Positions 27,358 to 39,960 of a DNA stretch of 64,000 nt are shown one piece after another. Position 1 is the stretch's first letter; each line of letters starts with the position of its first letter. Source of the stretch: Crotophaga sulcirostris (lineage: Eukaryota > Chordata > Aves > Cuculiformes > Crotophagidae); contig VYZB01000215.1 in the NCBI GenBank assembly GCA_013397455.1, forward strand, positions 233,577 through 297,576, given 5' to 3'. The translations under genes and the position numbers were made by a program. The notes under the pieces are model-generated. The model saw only the letters and a list, made by a program, of their open reading frames with translations, searched no databases and had not been told where the DNA came from.

Positions 27358-30300
27358 TGAAACATCCTCTAAAGGAGAGATGGATTTTGCAGTCAGTATG
27401 TCATCAGAGCACTCCCGTCTTACGATGACAAGGCATGGGAAGTGTTCCAGAGTTCCTCAACTGAGGCATGCAGTGTCTCACTCTCCAAATGTCTCACTTT
27501 TCTCCAAGGAGAAAAGTCTGTCCTAAAGTTAAGATAACTGCAGCTAAACAATGCCCAAAACTGGGTCAATAGTTCTCTGACCGATTTCTGACAAGTCATG
27601 TTAGAAAAATTAAAATCACACATCAAGTTTTCCTGAGAAATTCATTTCTATGATTATTTTGAATGAATAGTGGTCATTTTTCCTTTTGTAATAAAGCTGT
27701 ATCCAGCGTATTCCTTTCAATGCTTTCATATCATTTTTAGAAACACACTTTGAAACAATTAAGTGTGAATATTTATGATGTTATTCCACCTGCATAATTT
27801 CAAATTATCAGTTGGATAAGCATGGTAATTTTCAAGAAAAAAAAAAACAAATACAAGAAGAAAGAAGGCAGTACAGTTACACCTAACAAATTTGGCTACT
27901 TTGTAAAAGCCAGTTTGTAATTTAAACTCAATTTACATAATGATTCTTAGTCATGAAAGAGCATTTGTTTAAAATATTTGGATAAAACCAAAATTGTATT
28001 ATTTGGATTGGATCTGATTTGTTTGGCACAAAAATACATTAAAAAGAAATGTCCACTCGTGCAGGATACAAAGGCAGAAATGTTATGTTTATATTAACTA
28101 GATCTCACACCTAAAGGTATTAGGTTGCAAAGCAATTAAATCCAAGGGTTTAAACTGCTTGTATTTAAAAGTTATGAGCTTGAATTCTATGCGAGAGTCA
28201 GAATGATGAAATTTAGCAGTAATATTCACCTACCTGTAACCACAAGTTCAAATTGTACTCCTGCAGCGCAAGGAAAGTAAGTCATAACTGTTTCTGGAGC
28301 TGACATATTGACAGATATAGGAACAGACAGTTTGATATTTCCATTAAGTCTTAAATTACAGTTTCAGTAATGAAAGCAATGTGTCAGCACTTTTAAATGT
28401 TCACAAAGACATGCACCATTACCGCTTTCCGTAACACAATCGCTTCAAAAACTCTTCAACCCATCCCCTCACAGGAATCCAAGGTTTTTTCTTTCAAAAC
28501 AATATGAGCAATATTATCTAATAAGCAACTGCAAAATAAGTCTGAGAATTAAGCCTTTTTTTAGCATACGGCACTGATGTTTTCTTCTCTGTCACGGATG
28601 GCAACAACATTCCTACATCTTTTGAGGATTAAATTTATTTTTTTGAAAAACTCTGAAACCATACATACAGCTACCCCAAGTTCTGAGATAATTACACACA
28701 AAGTAACTTCTGGAGTGGTTTCACATATATTTCTGTCACTCATTATGCCACAACTAGTAAAAGTTATGCTTCCTAATGTTAGGGTAAAAAAAGCTTCCTG
28801 GACCAAGTGTCAATAAAGAAATGAAGTGAAACATAAGTAGGGTTTAATTATGTTTCTATAACCACATGGCATGCAAGAATCATGGAAATGACTATAAAAT
28901 ATGAAAAAGAGAAAATACTCCACTATGTTTCAAAGATCTTCTAAACTCAATGGGAAACTGAAGGCAAGGGGAAAAAAGTCGCTGTTATGTTCATATGTTT
29001 ATGAATCATTAGCTTTAAATAACACAATACTTTATAAATATTCTATATAAATTCTTTCATTTAAACATAGTTTGGTATTTGTTCAACTATGAGCTATGCA
29101 TCAAATAAGGGAAGAAGTTTGATGGAAAATACTACAGACACTGGTCAGCAAAATAATTTCAACTAAAAAAATCTAGTCATACAAAAAGAAACTATAGTGC
29201 AAATAACTGGTCCCATTTAAAAAAAAAATGAAGCTTGGTTCTTCTTTTCCCTCTTTTTTAGGAAAACATATACTTTGCACAAAGCAGGTCCAAATATTTG
29301 ACTGAGGATGCTGTACGCTTTATACATGCTGTAAGCAAGTGCAATGGATTTTAGCTATTGTTTAATGATAAAGATGCCTGCTAATGCCACTTGAAAACTG
29401 CAAAGGTGCATATTTCCATGCTGGTAGATTTTGACAATACATATGGGATGCAACAATTCTATTGTTTTGCCTACATAGTGGTTTTTAGCAATTACATCAA
29501 AATCCAGGTTGGGCCTTAACACTGCCACTAGAAGAAGAAGTATTTCCTTCTTTAACAAATAAGTTCTGGCCTCTTGGCCTTAGCAGGCCAAGTTTCAAAA
29601 CCAAAGTAGAGTTAGACTGTGTGGACACAAAAAGTACATGGGACTAATGTCTACAGGAAAACATTGCTAGTTAAGCATATTCATCTTAAAGTCTGTCCTA
29701 GACAAGTTCTGTCTAAATCTAGTTTTATCTCTCCTGCCAACAACTTTATGCCATATTATCCAAATGACACTACAACATGTAAAGTTTTTCCAGTTCCAAA
29801 ATATTCCTTTCATAGATCAGTAAGTTTTTTGAAGATGAAAAACAGCTTGTGAATCATTCTCATGATATTGGCATATAAATCTTATGAACAAGGTAGGAAA
29901 AAAAAAAGTCTTGCTTTAGTCATAAACTACATAGAAAGCCTGTCAGCAGTAAATCAAGTTGCCTGATATTTCTAAATTGCAAGGAATGTTTTGAAAGGGT
30001 GACTGGATAAATATAGTCAAAAAGTCCTCAAAATGAATTTCTTGAAGCTGATGGGAAGTTGACAGTATAATAGTCATGGAGGCTTTCTTGTGTCTTATCA
30101 GAGATACATGGCTTGGCATAGGATGTCAACTAGGTGCAAAGCTGTGGCTAGAAACAGAAAGTAATATGTTTGATCAAAAAGCTTAACACTAATTAAATTG
30201 TCTTGTGAGGAAAAAAACTTGCTATTAAACTTAGTACTCTTAAAAATAATTGTAAGTTCTCTACATATACGGCTTAACTGCTTCAATTTAATTAAAAAAA

Positions 30301-31258
30301 AAGGTGTAAGTATTTTACAGTAATCCTTTCTTTTTGAACTTCCCAAAAATGGATTGAAGGTTTTTTCCTTATTACTGAAAGATAGAATAAGTCTGAAGTG
30401 TAATATTTCTGCTACCAAATTTAGTAACTTTATAGTCTATATAACAAAGCAGAGAGCACATGAAGAACGGAAAGACCCAGAAATTGAAACTTATGGAGTG
30501 TGAGTAAAAATAATTAAAAGTAAAGAGAGCGTAAAGAGAGCTGTGCTCTGAAGATTTCTGCAACTGAAAGGATTTTTTACATTGTCTGTGGTGATTAGTA
30601 AATGTTGCAAAATTTGTATAGTAGAAACTGTAGCTCCTCTCCTTCATCAGTTGCAGTGTTGCACGAAACCTTCTTCAATTGCAGAATTTCATGAAAATGT
30701 CATTCTGTGCAATACCAGTTTGTTAATGTAGGTAGTTATGGAAAACCTCAAAGTAAATGCAGCAGATCTCCTAAATATTAGACATTTCTAGTTTTATGTT
30801 GATTATTGCTTGTTTAATGCGACCTTTAATATCATCTTTAAGTATAAAAATAGTACTTTTAAGAGATCTGTGAGAAATGAAACAATGGATTCAAGAGACT
30901 ACTATTTAATGCATCTGAGGGAAAAAAAGGCACCGTAACTAAAGACCTGAATTTTTTTTGAAAAAGGAATACTCTTTGAAAGTCTTACTGCTTCTGAATG
31001 ACCCCTAGTTTACAAGTGGGTTTGTGTTAGCACTAAATTAACTTAGTATTTCTGAAAGGAATTCTTAAGACCCTTCTACATAGCCATCTTTTCCCCTCTT
31101 AGGGACAGATTTGAATTTACGTATGTGATTTCCAGCTAACAAGTACAATCCCTGCTACAACAGTTTGTCCTCAGGACCAGAGAGTGCTCTTTGGTATTGT
31201 TTTATTTACTAGCATAGGTGAAACCTTATGGGTTTACCTTCAGTAACTGTGTGAAACA
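27358..31258. other. Intergenic, no gene seen
   Basis: No supported gene was found. An 8-base-arm hairpin (CTTGGCCT / AGGCCAAG, 4-base loop) lies at 29573-29592. Open frames up to 106 codons are random. Confidence 0.65.
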
Positions 31259-31626
31259 TATCATGCACGAGAAGAGACTAGGAGAGCTTAACAGCCTTAA
31301 AAAGAGTCTAAAGGGAGATCTCTCTGCTATCTACAATCAGCTAATGGAAGGGTATACATGGAGCAGACACAATCAGTCTCTTCTTGTAATAGTAGGAAAA
31401 GAGATGACAGACATAAGTTGGAATATGGGAAATTCTGACCCAATATGAGAACTAACATGACAATGAAACCAGTTTCCCAGATAGGCTGTGAAATCTCCAT
31501 TCTTGCAGACACTGAAAACTCAACTGGATGTGGCCTTGAGCATGCTCTAAGCGGCCTTGCTTTAAACTGGAGGTCAGATTGAATTGTCTCTGTGGTCTTC
31601 TCCAACCTACCTGAGTTTGTCATTCT
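31259..31626 (+). mobile_element. Old CR1 LINE 3' fragment
   Basis: The stretch resembles the 3' third of CR1 ORF2 in forward orientation. AAGGGAGATCTCTCTGCTAT followed by CTACAATCAGCTAATGGAAG corresponds to the [13 protein letters not shown] region. The end, around CTTCTCCAACCTACCTGA, matches the CR1 tail. Many substitutions indicate an old insertion. Confidence 0.75.
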
Positions 31627-32375
31627 TGGATTTAACATATATACGTACATCAGCAGGGTTGGAGATATTTTCCTCTATACACACTGTATGAATATGGACA
31701 TATTTTCACTGGCTTCACATGAAAGTAGAACTTAAGTAATTTTAAAAGAAATTAAGTAGCTAAAAGCACAACAATATCCTACTCAGTAAAGGCTTGAATC
31801 TTTATCAAATTGCGCTCGTTTCTTCGATCCTGTGTAAACCTTTTACCAGCAACCAGAGTATGAGAGTAACACAGAAATTTCCTGAAAAGAAATGATTCAC
31901 TGAAGAAAAAACATGACTGGAAGAAAAGCAAGCAAGAGTATGGGGAAGCATATTTTCTTTGCATACAGTTTCTCATCCTATTCTTGTCATTAAGAATAAA
32001 CTTTAAAACCAGTCATAATAAATATACTCAGAAAAGGCTTTCCAGAAGGAAAAAAAATGGACAATAAACTGTTTACTATAGACTACTTGATGGACCTCCT
32101 TCAAGAATAATTTAAGATAAGTATCATTTTTAGGGCAAGTAGAAGAAGTTGACATTAAACGCAATTTATTATAACAATAAAAAATATTGCTGAGAGTACC
32201 AAAACTTTGTCTGCTTTGTAATGGTCAGTTTTTAGAGTTGTAAAAAAGTTGCTTTACTTCCTTACGACTACCATATATGTTTTCCAGCTACTATGTGAGT
32301 TCTCAATAAGGAACAATGTTTGGATTTTTTCTCTGAAGAAAAGACAAAGTAAATATGAATGTGCATGTGTGTGTT
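31627..32375. other. Intergenic, nothing recognised
   Basis: AT-rich sequence between the CR1 fragment and the GA tract. No coding or repeat signal could be supported. Confidence 0.65.
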
Positions 32376-32415
32376 GGAGAGAGAGAAAGAGAGAGAGAGA
32401 AAGAGAAAGAAAGAG
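32376..32415. repeat. (GA)n/(GAAA) purine tract
   Basis: Forty bases of pure purine with GA and GAAA units follow a short GT-rich stretch. Overlapping open frames on both strands are produced by the repeat. Confidence 0.95.
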
Positions 32416-32723
32416 TGCACATACAAAAATGCTTACTTTGAGTGAAAGGTAATAAATGAATGCCACTAGAGCAAGTTATTGATATAAAAAAAAAATACAG
32501 TAGAGACAGTGAACCTTAAGTAAATCTGTCTGAGAGACATAATACGGAGCTACTCAGGAAATGAATGGTTGTCATTTTCTCATCATCCTTTAGACTTCAA
32601 AGAAAGTAGAAATAAGAATGACAAAGCGTAAGGCCTTGGGAGGCTAAAGGATAGGTTACTAATTTATATTTTTCTAAGACAGCATTAAACCAAAATGATG
32701 GAACAATTAATAAATGCAACAAC

Positions 32724-33282
32724 TAATCCTAGAAAAAATTCTCAGGCATATGAAGGACAGGAAAGTGATCAGTAGTAGTCATCATGGAGTCACAACAAGG
32801 AAGCCATGCTTGACCAATCTGATAAGCTTCTATGATGAAATTACTGGTTTGTTGGATGATGGGAGAGTAGTGGACACTGCCTACCGTCAATTCAGTAAGG
32901 CTTTCAAGACTGTTTCCCATAAGATCCCCTAGAGAAGATATAGGCAGGAGAAGAGGCAATAGGCACATCTTGAAACATGGGAATCACCATCTGAACGTAA
33001 GGAAAGGCTGGTTTACTTTGAGGGTGACTTAGCACTGGAACTGGTTTACCAGAGAGCTTGTGGATTCTCCACGGTGGACATTTTGCCAGCAAGTTGAGGG
33101 AGGTGATATGTTCCCTCTAATCAGCACTGGTGATACCACACACGGAGTATTGTATCCAGTACAAAAGCCTGTACATGGAACTACGTAACTGGCTTCTTGT
33201 GACCCTGCTTGAGCAGGAAGGTTGGACTAGATGACTTCCAGAGCACTCTTCCAACCTCAATCATTCTGTGATTCTGTGATAT
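32724..33282 (+). mobile_element. CR1 LINE fragment, internally scrambled
   Basis: The first part, 32724-32932, encodes a decayed reverse transcriptase segment. It contains KPCLTNLISFYDEITGLLDD and FSKAFKTVSHKIP, the latter close to the CR1 AFDTVPH motif. 32970-33070 then matches the very end of ORF2, and 33094-33170 matches an earlier ORF2 segment of the [12 protein letters not shown] type. 33192-33282 is the 3' tail with two ATTCTGTG octamers. The order of the second and third pieces is reversed relative to the intact order seen at 38.4-39.0 kb. It cannot encode a working protein. Confidence 0.8.
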
Positions 33283-34199
33283 GCCATTCACTCATCTTTC
33301 CTATGCATCACACTGCATGTCATCACAATATAAAAAAGTTTTGTGCTCCATGTTCTTCACACGACAGTCCCTGTTGCATCGTTATGCTTTCAGTGGTACA
33401 ACTCAGGCATATGAACCCTATTTTTTTGCACTTATGCGTGTGTCAGACAGCCTTTGATGCCTTCTCTCTGATGAATTTCTGTGAATATTATGAATTCTTC
33501 TCATACTTAAAGATGGGAAGATCAGCAGAGCCACCACTCACTACCACACTGAACTACACACTAGATCTGTAATGTAGAACTAATGTGTATCTTATGTGAA
33601 AGCATCCAGGGTTAAGTTGAGGGAATGTAGAGGAAGCAAATGCATAATTTCTTCTGGTAAGTTAGTTCACAAGTTTATTTTCTCCACTTATAAATGTGTG
33701 TGTCTAATTTTCCCTTTTAATTTGTCTGGCTACAAATTCAAGTCTATAAAAGTCTTTGTCGCATCTTTTTTTCCTTAGAAGAAAGGGCAGTAGTGCAATG
33801 TAGTACAGTGCCGAACTTCTTTTTTATTAAACAGATTTAAATTTCTTGCTGAAGGTATTTCTTCTAGACTTTAAATCACATTTGTATGTTTTTTTACACC
33901 TTGTCATTTTTTTTCTGACATTCTATTTCCAAAGTGAACTGCAGAAATATATGCAGAACCTAATACAGCTTCATATGCAGGGAGGGTAAAAATCACTTCT
34001 CTATGCCTGTTCAGTATTTCAGGTTTATATCCAGTAATTCAATACTTCATATTTTACTACAGTATCACAGTTAACATCCTTTCCAGAGATACTATTTTTT
34101 AGAACCTAATATCCATTTTAAAAGGTGACCTGAATGTCCTTATTTATTATTTTCAACTCTTCTTGAGGTTACGTGAAAAATACTTTGTTTAACTTACCA
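33283..34199. other. Intergenic, nothing recognised
   Basis: The 113-codon frame starting at 33231 begins inside the CR1 tail and shows no recognisable domain, so I treat it as chance. No other feature was seen. Confidence 0.6.
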
Positions 34200-34620
34200 G
34201 CCAGACAAAATTCTACCACGTGACATTTTTCATTATCATCCTGCACTCGCTTGTACGATCTTCATTTTTTTAACAAGTGTTGTCCTTGTTTACATGACAC
34301 TTGAGCAGCACCAGACCCAGCAGCAGACCCATGGACTTTTTCCAGCATCACCTTATTTGGTGATATTTCTTTATTGTCTGCTTGAGACCTATTTCTTAAT
34401 CAACTTCTTGTGTAATTACTGATGTTCTTTATTTCTATTTGTTAATTATTGTGTACTACTAAATCTATTTTCACTTTTTTAATTTAATACATAAACAGTT
34501 ACTTTATCGGTCAGACTTTCAAGAATTAAATGAGATTTGGGTGACAAGGACGCTTCTCTATAAAATCTGTTGACAAGATTTTAACTCTATCCTGTCATTT
34601 TATTTTCTGTCAAAAGGATC
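34200..34620 (-). mobile_element. Probable ancient CR1/L3-type LINE fossil
   Basis: Several short stretches match, in the right order and spacing, the reverse complement of a CR1-type reverse transcriptase region. GAGCAGCACCAGACCCAGCA at about 34304 resembles the common GAACAGCACTGGACCCAG segment. The sequence around 34530-34575 (TGAGATTTGGGTGACAAGGA, then AAATCTGTTGAC) resembles the stretch before the CATGCTGAC landmark. The match is weak between these islands. The call is from pattern memory only. Confidence 0.35.
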
Positions 34621-34682
34621 TCAATCAGATTTCCTTTTTGTTTCCTAAAATTTTAATATTAAGATAAATGGTCATTTGGTCA

Positions 34683-34738
34683 TTTTTTTGTTTTGTTTTG
34701 TTTTGTTTTGTTTTGTTTTGTTTTGTTTGTTTGTTTTT
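34683..34738. repeat. (TTTTG)n array followed by TTTG units
   Basis: About eight perfect TTTTG units are followed by two or three TTTG units and a T run. The tract lies just after the ancient LINE fossil and has no coding value. Confidence 0.97.
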
Positions 34739-35144
34739 AATTTTTAGCACAATAATAGCTTCTGGTATTTCCTTTATTTTCCAAGGCAGACTCAAAATTG
34801 CTTCATGGTCAAGGGTTACTCAGATAATTTCTTCAGAACTACTAAGTACAAGTTCTGTGTTGTTTCTGATTTTTTGAAATGTTTATGTCTATCAGCCAGT
34901 GCTTAAATTCTTACTATTTACATATAATCTGGCTAGTATTATGCAAACTGTAAGTGAAATAAATATCTAACATTATCTCTTTCCAATTACAAAATCCAAG
35001 GTGAAAAATTCTAATATCAAATGCATACATCATTCTTTTTTGCTAATTCCATGTACATTCCCTGCAATTATTAAACACTTCCTTACTCAAATTTTGTTCA
35101 TTCCTCATTTTTAAAAAATTTCCCTATCATCCCAAGAATCAGCA

Positions 35145-35275
35145 TTAAGAGGAGATTGGATCAGGCACTGAGTGCCATGGTTTAGATGATGGGTTGGTGT
35201 TAGTGTTGGGTTATAGGTTGGACTCGATGATCTCAGAGGTCCTTTCCAACCTTGTAATACTGTGATACTATGATC
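35145..35275 (+). mobile_element. CR1 LINE 3' tail fragment
   Basis: This is the last 130 bases or so of a CR1 element, beginning TTAAGAGGAGATTGGATC and ending in units like GATACTGT and GATACTAT. It matches 38922-39052 with only a few substitutions, so both belong to the same young subfamily. It is severely 5'-truncated and lies about 120 bases before the LTR. Confidence 0.9.
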
Positions 35276-35394
35276 TATGGATTTTTTTTCTGAATTTATT
35301 TAGTTTCCTTTAACAAATTTTTCTCTTATTTTTATTGAGACCTATGTCCTCCTTTTCAACCGATTTGAATCTTGAATTCTTGAATTACTTAAAT

Positions 35395-36289
35395 TGGGTT
35401 TGCACGGCCAGGGTTTGCTAGTGAGTGGCTTCTGTGAAGCCGCTAGAAGCTTCCCATATGTTTGATAGAGTGAATGCCAGCCCGCTCCAAGATGGACTTG
35501 CTGCTGGCCAAGGTTCAGCCAATCAGTGATGGAGGTAGCACCTCTGTGATTACTTATTTAAGAATGAGGGACACACACACAGGTGCACAATTGCATATGG
35601 AAGAAGGAGTGAGAATATGTGAAACAACTCTGCAGATATCAAGATCAAGGAAGGAGGAGGTGCTCCAGGTGCCAGAGCAGAGATCCCCCTGAAGCCCATG
35701 CTGAAGCTCATGGTGAGGCAGGCTATTCCACTGAAGCCCATGGAGGTTAACAGTGGACCAGATATCCACCTCCAACCATGGAGGACCCCACACTGGAGCA
35801 GGTGGATGTCTGATTGAGGCTGTAACTCTGTGGGAAGCCCATGATGGATCACTTGAGAAGTTTATAGAGCCATGTCTCCCATGGGAGGGACCTCACACTT
35901 GATCAGGGGAAGAGTGTGAGGAGTCTTCACACTGAGGAGGAAGGAGTAGCAGAAACAACGTGTCATGAACTAACCACAACACCATTCCTCAGTCCCTCTG
36001 TACCACTGGCAGGGAGGAGGTTGAGAAAATCAGGATTAAAGTTAAAGAGTAAGAAGGTACGGGTGGGGGGAAGGTGTTCTTAAGATTGGGTTTTATCTCT
36101 CATTATCCTATTCTGATTTGATTGGTGATAAGTTAAAACAGTTTCTCCAAGTTGAGTCTGTTTTGACCATGATGATAACTGGTGAGTGTTGTCCCTGTCC
36201 TTATCTTGACCTCTGATAGTTTTATTTTCTCTCCACTGTCCTGCTGAGGAGGGGAGTGACAGAGTAGCTTTGGTGGTCAACCCACCACA
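35395..36289 (+). mobile_element. Solo LTR of an endogenous retrovirus, passerine-type
   Basis: This stretch of about 895 bases is richer in GC than its surroundings and starts TGGGTTTGCACGGCCAGG and ends CAACCCACCACA, so it has the TG...CA ends of an LTR. A TATA-like TTATTTAAG lies at 35554-35562. I recall this sequence as an LTR family abundant in songbird genomes, including the segments around 35400-35560 and 36080-36289. No internal retroviral genes follow on either side, so it is a solo LTR left by recombination. Five-base flanking duplications were not obvious: TAAAT lies before and AGTTA after. Open frames within it are fortuitous. The family assignment is from memory and needs a repeat search. 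Confidence 0.75.
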
Positions 36290-38167
36290 AGTTAGGATAT
36301 GTTTCTAACATTTACAAAATCATTTCATTGCTAAGCCCGTCTGGCATCTGAACTGGTGATTTAAGGGGTCTGTAAGATTTTCGTACGCTTTAGAAAATAT
36401 TAAATCATTCTTAAAAAGATTTGATTCAGGCTTGCTTTTTTGTTTTGTTTTCTCATTTCCCAGCACCTACTTTCAACAGCTTTCAACAGCTGAATGCTTA
36501 TAGCAGTCTTCTTTATCATTAACCATCTGGTTTTTTTTTCTCCTCAGGCTAAAGAAGCTTTCTGACCTCTGATCTTCCACATCTAATTTGCCCACTCTAA
36601 CCAGTACACTGTTGGGTGTCAGAGGGAAAAGGAATACTAACTATCCATTGTGTTTTGGGGCTTCCTGGCAAAAAGAAACCCAAGACCAAAAAAAATAACC
36701 AAAGCACTGATATGAGTAATCTGCCCAATTTTGACTGATTTCTGTTATGAATTGTAGTGGAAAAATTTATGTTCTTCAGGTCAAAAGTAAGGCGCTTATC
36801 CATTCCTCTTGTCTTAGTATTTCTTGCTTATTAGTACAGCTGGCTCCACTCAGCTTGCTGTCCTCTTTGGATCTTGCATGCAAATTCTTACCTTTCTCAT
36901 CATTTCTTCATGGTCTGTAGACACTCAACCTGACGATGAAGCTTCTACCAAGCATCAAGCAGCACACCTGAAAGATAAACACTGCAAAAGTGAGCCCAAG
37001 TTCCCCTGTGGGCTAGGCTCCAAACGTATCCAAATTTCTATATATTTACTTCTTATGTCTATAGTTTAAAATAGTTATAGTTCTATAGAAACAAATATAC
37101 GTATAACTGTTTAGAAGAATCTTCTGTTTCCTTATATCATATAAAAGCAACTCCTGATAACTAATCACTAGGCATATGTCAGCCATTGTTTGATTCTTTT
37201 GTTACCTGCCATAGTGAGGTCTGGTCTATCATCCTTTGCTGTTTAGTAGAAAATATTTTGTGTTAGAAGACTGCCATTGACAGGGGTTTGAAAATGTAAT
37301 ACTGCTTTAATGTTAATTCTGGGCAAAAAAAAAAGGAAAAAAAGCCTCAGAGGTGGTTCTCTAACACATTAGTTTCTTTTTTTTCTTTTTGTGCCTTACA
37401 GACACATGCTCAAAAGGAATTTATTCTACTTGTTTAAAGGCAGTATTCTGCAGAAGACCTCTTCCTCTTCAACATTCTGACCTCTGTTCTCTCAAGAATT
37501 GAGCCATATGCATTTAAGCTCCTGTGGTTTTGAGTTAGTAATGATGCTAGAACTGGTACCAGTGTATTTAATGTGGTTTATTGGAGTTTGAAATCAAAAG
37601 TACTTAAAAAAAAATTCCATTTTGACTAAATCATACCAATAGGTATGCTATCCTTTGGATACTGTTTTTATGACCTCGCTGTTGCTATAGATCTAATAGA
37701 TGCCAGCTGAAAACCAACTATTTTTATTCTTTACAGATTCAACTGAGAGTGGCTCTTACATAACTTTATCCCCAACACACAGAAAATATTTATTTTCTAT
37801 AAATGGTTTGTCTAGAGCCTAAAATCAAACATACCTTGTTAAAATAGATCATAAGGGGAAATAATTTTAAGAAGCTGGCATTGCAGATTGTTGACACTGA
37901 AAAGACAAACAGTTCACTTGTTTAGTGTATGTTAGACTTTTGTTTGTGATAGTTAAAAATCATGACTTTCTGTCAGATAATGCTTTGATATCTACATTGA
38001 TATTGTTGGAGTTTGTAGCTTATAGCTTAGTGTCGGAAGGAAAGTCAGATCATTCTGAGAGATAAGAATTTTAACAACTGTCTGTAAGATATTGTATCAT
38101 CAGAATGACAGATTGTGAGGATGAGAAAGGAAGCTAGGACATGTACATATCTTAATTTTTCTTGCAG
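36290..38167. other. Intergenic, nothing recognised
   Basis: AT-rich DNA between the solo LTR and the longest CR1. A short duplication (TTTCAACAGC twice at about 36471-36490) is the only structure noted. Confidence 0.65.
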
Positions 38168-39052
38168 TGAACCCCAGCTGGGAGGAAGTGTCGATCTGTT
38201 AGAGGGTAGGAGGGCCCTACAGAAGGACCTGGACAGACTGGAGAGATTGGCTGATTCCAATAGGGTGAGGTTTAATAAGTCCAAATGCCAAGTGCTACAT
38301 TTTTGGACACAATAACCCCATGCAAAGCTATAGACTGGGGACAGAGTGGCTGGAGAGTAGTCAGGCAGAAAGGGACTTGGGAGTACTGGTAGACAGGAAA
38401 CTCAACATGAGCCAGCAGTGTGCCCAAGTGGCCAAGAAGGCCAATGGTTATCCTGACCTGCATCAGAAATAGTGTGGCCAGCAGGACCAGAGAAGTTATC
38501 ATCCCCTTACACTCAGCACTGGTTAGGCCACACCTTGAGTACTGTGTGCAGTTCTGGGCCCCTCAGTTTGAGAAGGATGTCAAGATACTGGAGTGTGTCC
38601 AGAGGAGAACAATGAAGGTGGTGAGGGGACTGGAGCACAAGCCCTATGAGGAGCGACTGAGGGAGCTGGGGCTGTTTAGCCTTGAGAATAGGAGGCTCAG
38701 GGGAGACCTTATTGCTCTCTACAACTACCTAAAAGGAGGTTGTAGTCAGGCAGGGGTTGGTCTCTTCTCCCAGACAAACAGTGACAGAACAAGAGGACAT
38801 GGACTCAGGCTTTGTCAGGGGAGGTTTAGGTTTGATATTAGGAAAAAAATTATTCACCGAAAGGGTAATTAGCCATTGGAATGTGCTGCCCAGGGAGGTG
38901 GTGGAGTCGTCGTCCCTGGAGGTGTTTAAGAGGAGATTGGATGAGGCACTGAGTGCCATGGTTTAGATGATGACTTGGTGTTAGTGTTGGGTTATAGGTT
39001 GGACTCAGTGATCTCAGAGGTCCTTTCCAACCTTGTGATACTGTGCGATACA
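38168..39052 (+). mobile_element. CR1 LINE, 5'-truncated 3' half, inactive
   Basis: This is the 3' portion of a CR1 non-LTR retrotransposon in forward orientation. It encodes the C-terminal part of the ORF2 reverse transcriptase protein in three frames. 38168-38315 reads GRRALQKDLDRLERLA and later [10 protein letters not shown]. 38470-38800 reads [18 protein letters not shown] and later [19 protein letters not shown]. 38810-38963 contains [11 protein letters not shown]. The frame changes show at least two disabling frameshifts. The 3' end has the usual tail: a segment ending in TTTCCAACCTTGTGATACTG and then short octamer-like units. It is the best-preserved CR1 in the window. The short tail copy at 35145-35275 is nearly identical to its last 130 bases. 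Confidence 0.92.
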
Positions 39053-39934
39053 GTTATATACTACCCTGATTAACAAAGGAATAATGGGTTGAATCATATT
39101 CTTGAAACCTGATTCATTCTGTCTTAAGCTGTCAACAAGTACAACAAACACATAAATCTCTTACATGAATACAAAATAAAATAATTTAATAAAATGTTTA
39201 GAGTTTCAGGTCTTGATCATGAAAACACTAATATATGTGGCTACCTTTACGTATGTAAGCATTTTATTTTCAGTAGAGGTATGTACATCTAAGTGACTGC
39301 AGAACTAGTTCTCAGGTTTTAGAACTGGAAATACCTCTGGCTCCATGTGATCCATCACTTCCACAGGTAGGATGCATGCTTGTTGATGAATAAACAAGTT
39401 ATTTTTTTTCTAAAACAACCAAGTGATTTGGGAGTATAAGTCCCATTTTAAAATCTGAATCATATGTGTAAAATAACAGGAAGTAGAACCCATCTCATTA
39501 GACAGCACCTGAAAAATTTTGCCAAAGCACATAATGCTTGGGAACTTAAAATGATAAGATTAAGATTCTGCCGAACAATTTAATGTAATGGAAAATCAAT
39601 ATCTGAGAACTAAAAGCATAAAAGTAAATAGAAGGAAAAAAGTTAATAAGAATAGGTCACACAATGGCTGAAAATCTAAAATTAAATATTTAATTAGAAC
39701 TCTGATTTTGTTTTCAAGGTAGGTGGCATTGCACAGGCTATATTACAATCTTTGATATTATTTTTTTTTCCAAAGAGGATACTGTATAATTTTAACAGGC
39801 CACTTTAATATTAATACATGTGTAATAGGATCAGAACTGAAAATCAGCTAAAGATGGTAAATTTTACATTATTGGGAAAATTACATTTTTTTTTGTATTG
39901 TAAAAACATTTCTTTTTAACAATTTACCTACATT
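39053..39934. other. Spacer between CR1 and the putative CSMD1 3' UTR end
   Basis: No coding feature is seen. A minus-strand AATAAA at 39263-39268 could serve a longer CSMD1 transcript, so part of this stretch may be transcribed. Confidence 0.5.
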
Positions 39935-39954
39935 AATCAAAAAAGTACAGCATA

Positions 39955-39960
39955 TTTAAT
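39955..39960 (-). terminator. Candidate distal poly(A) signal ATTAAA for CSMD1
   Basis: Read on the minus strand, this ATTAAA is followed within 50 bases by T-rich sequence, as expected downstream of a cleavage site. It is one of several candidates and is not confirmed. The AATAAA at 41248-41253 is an alternative. Confidence 0.2.

Noticed and set aside
29573..29592. Hairpin with 8-base arms
   Set aside because: Short inverted repeats like this are expected by chance in 64 kb; nothing nearby suggests an RNA gene.
35550..35852. Minus-strand 100-codon frame and plus-strand frames within the solo LTR
   Set aside because: LTRs are non-coding here and the frames have no retroviral or host protein features.
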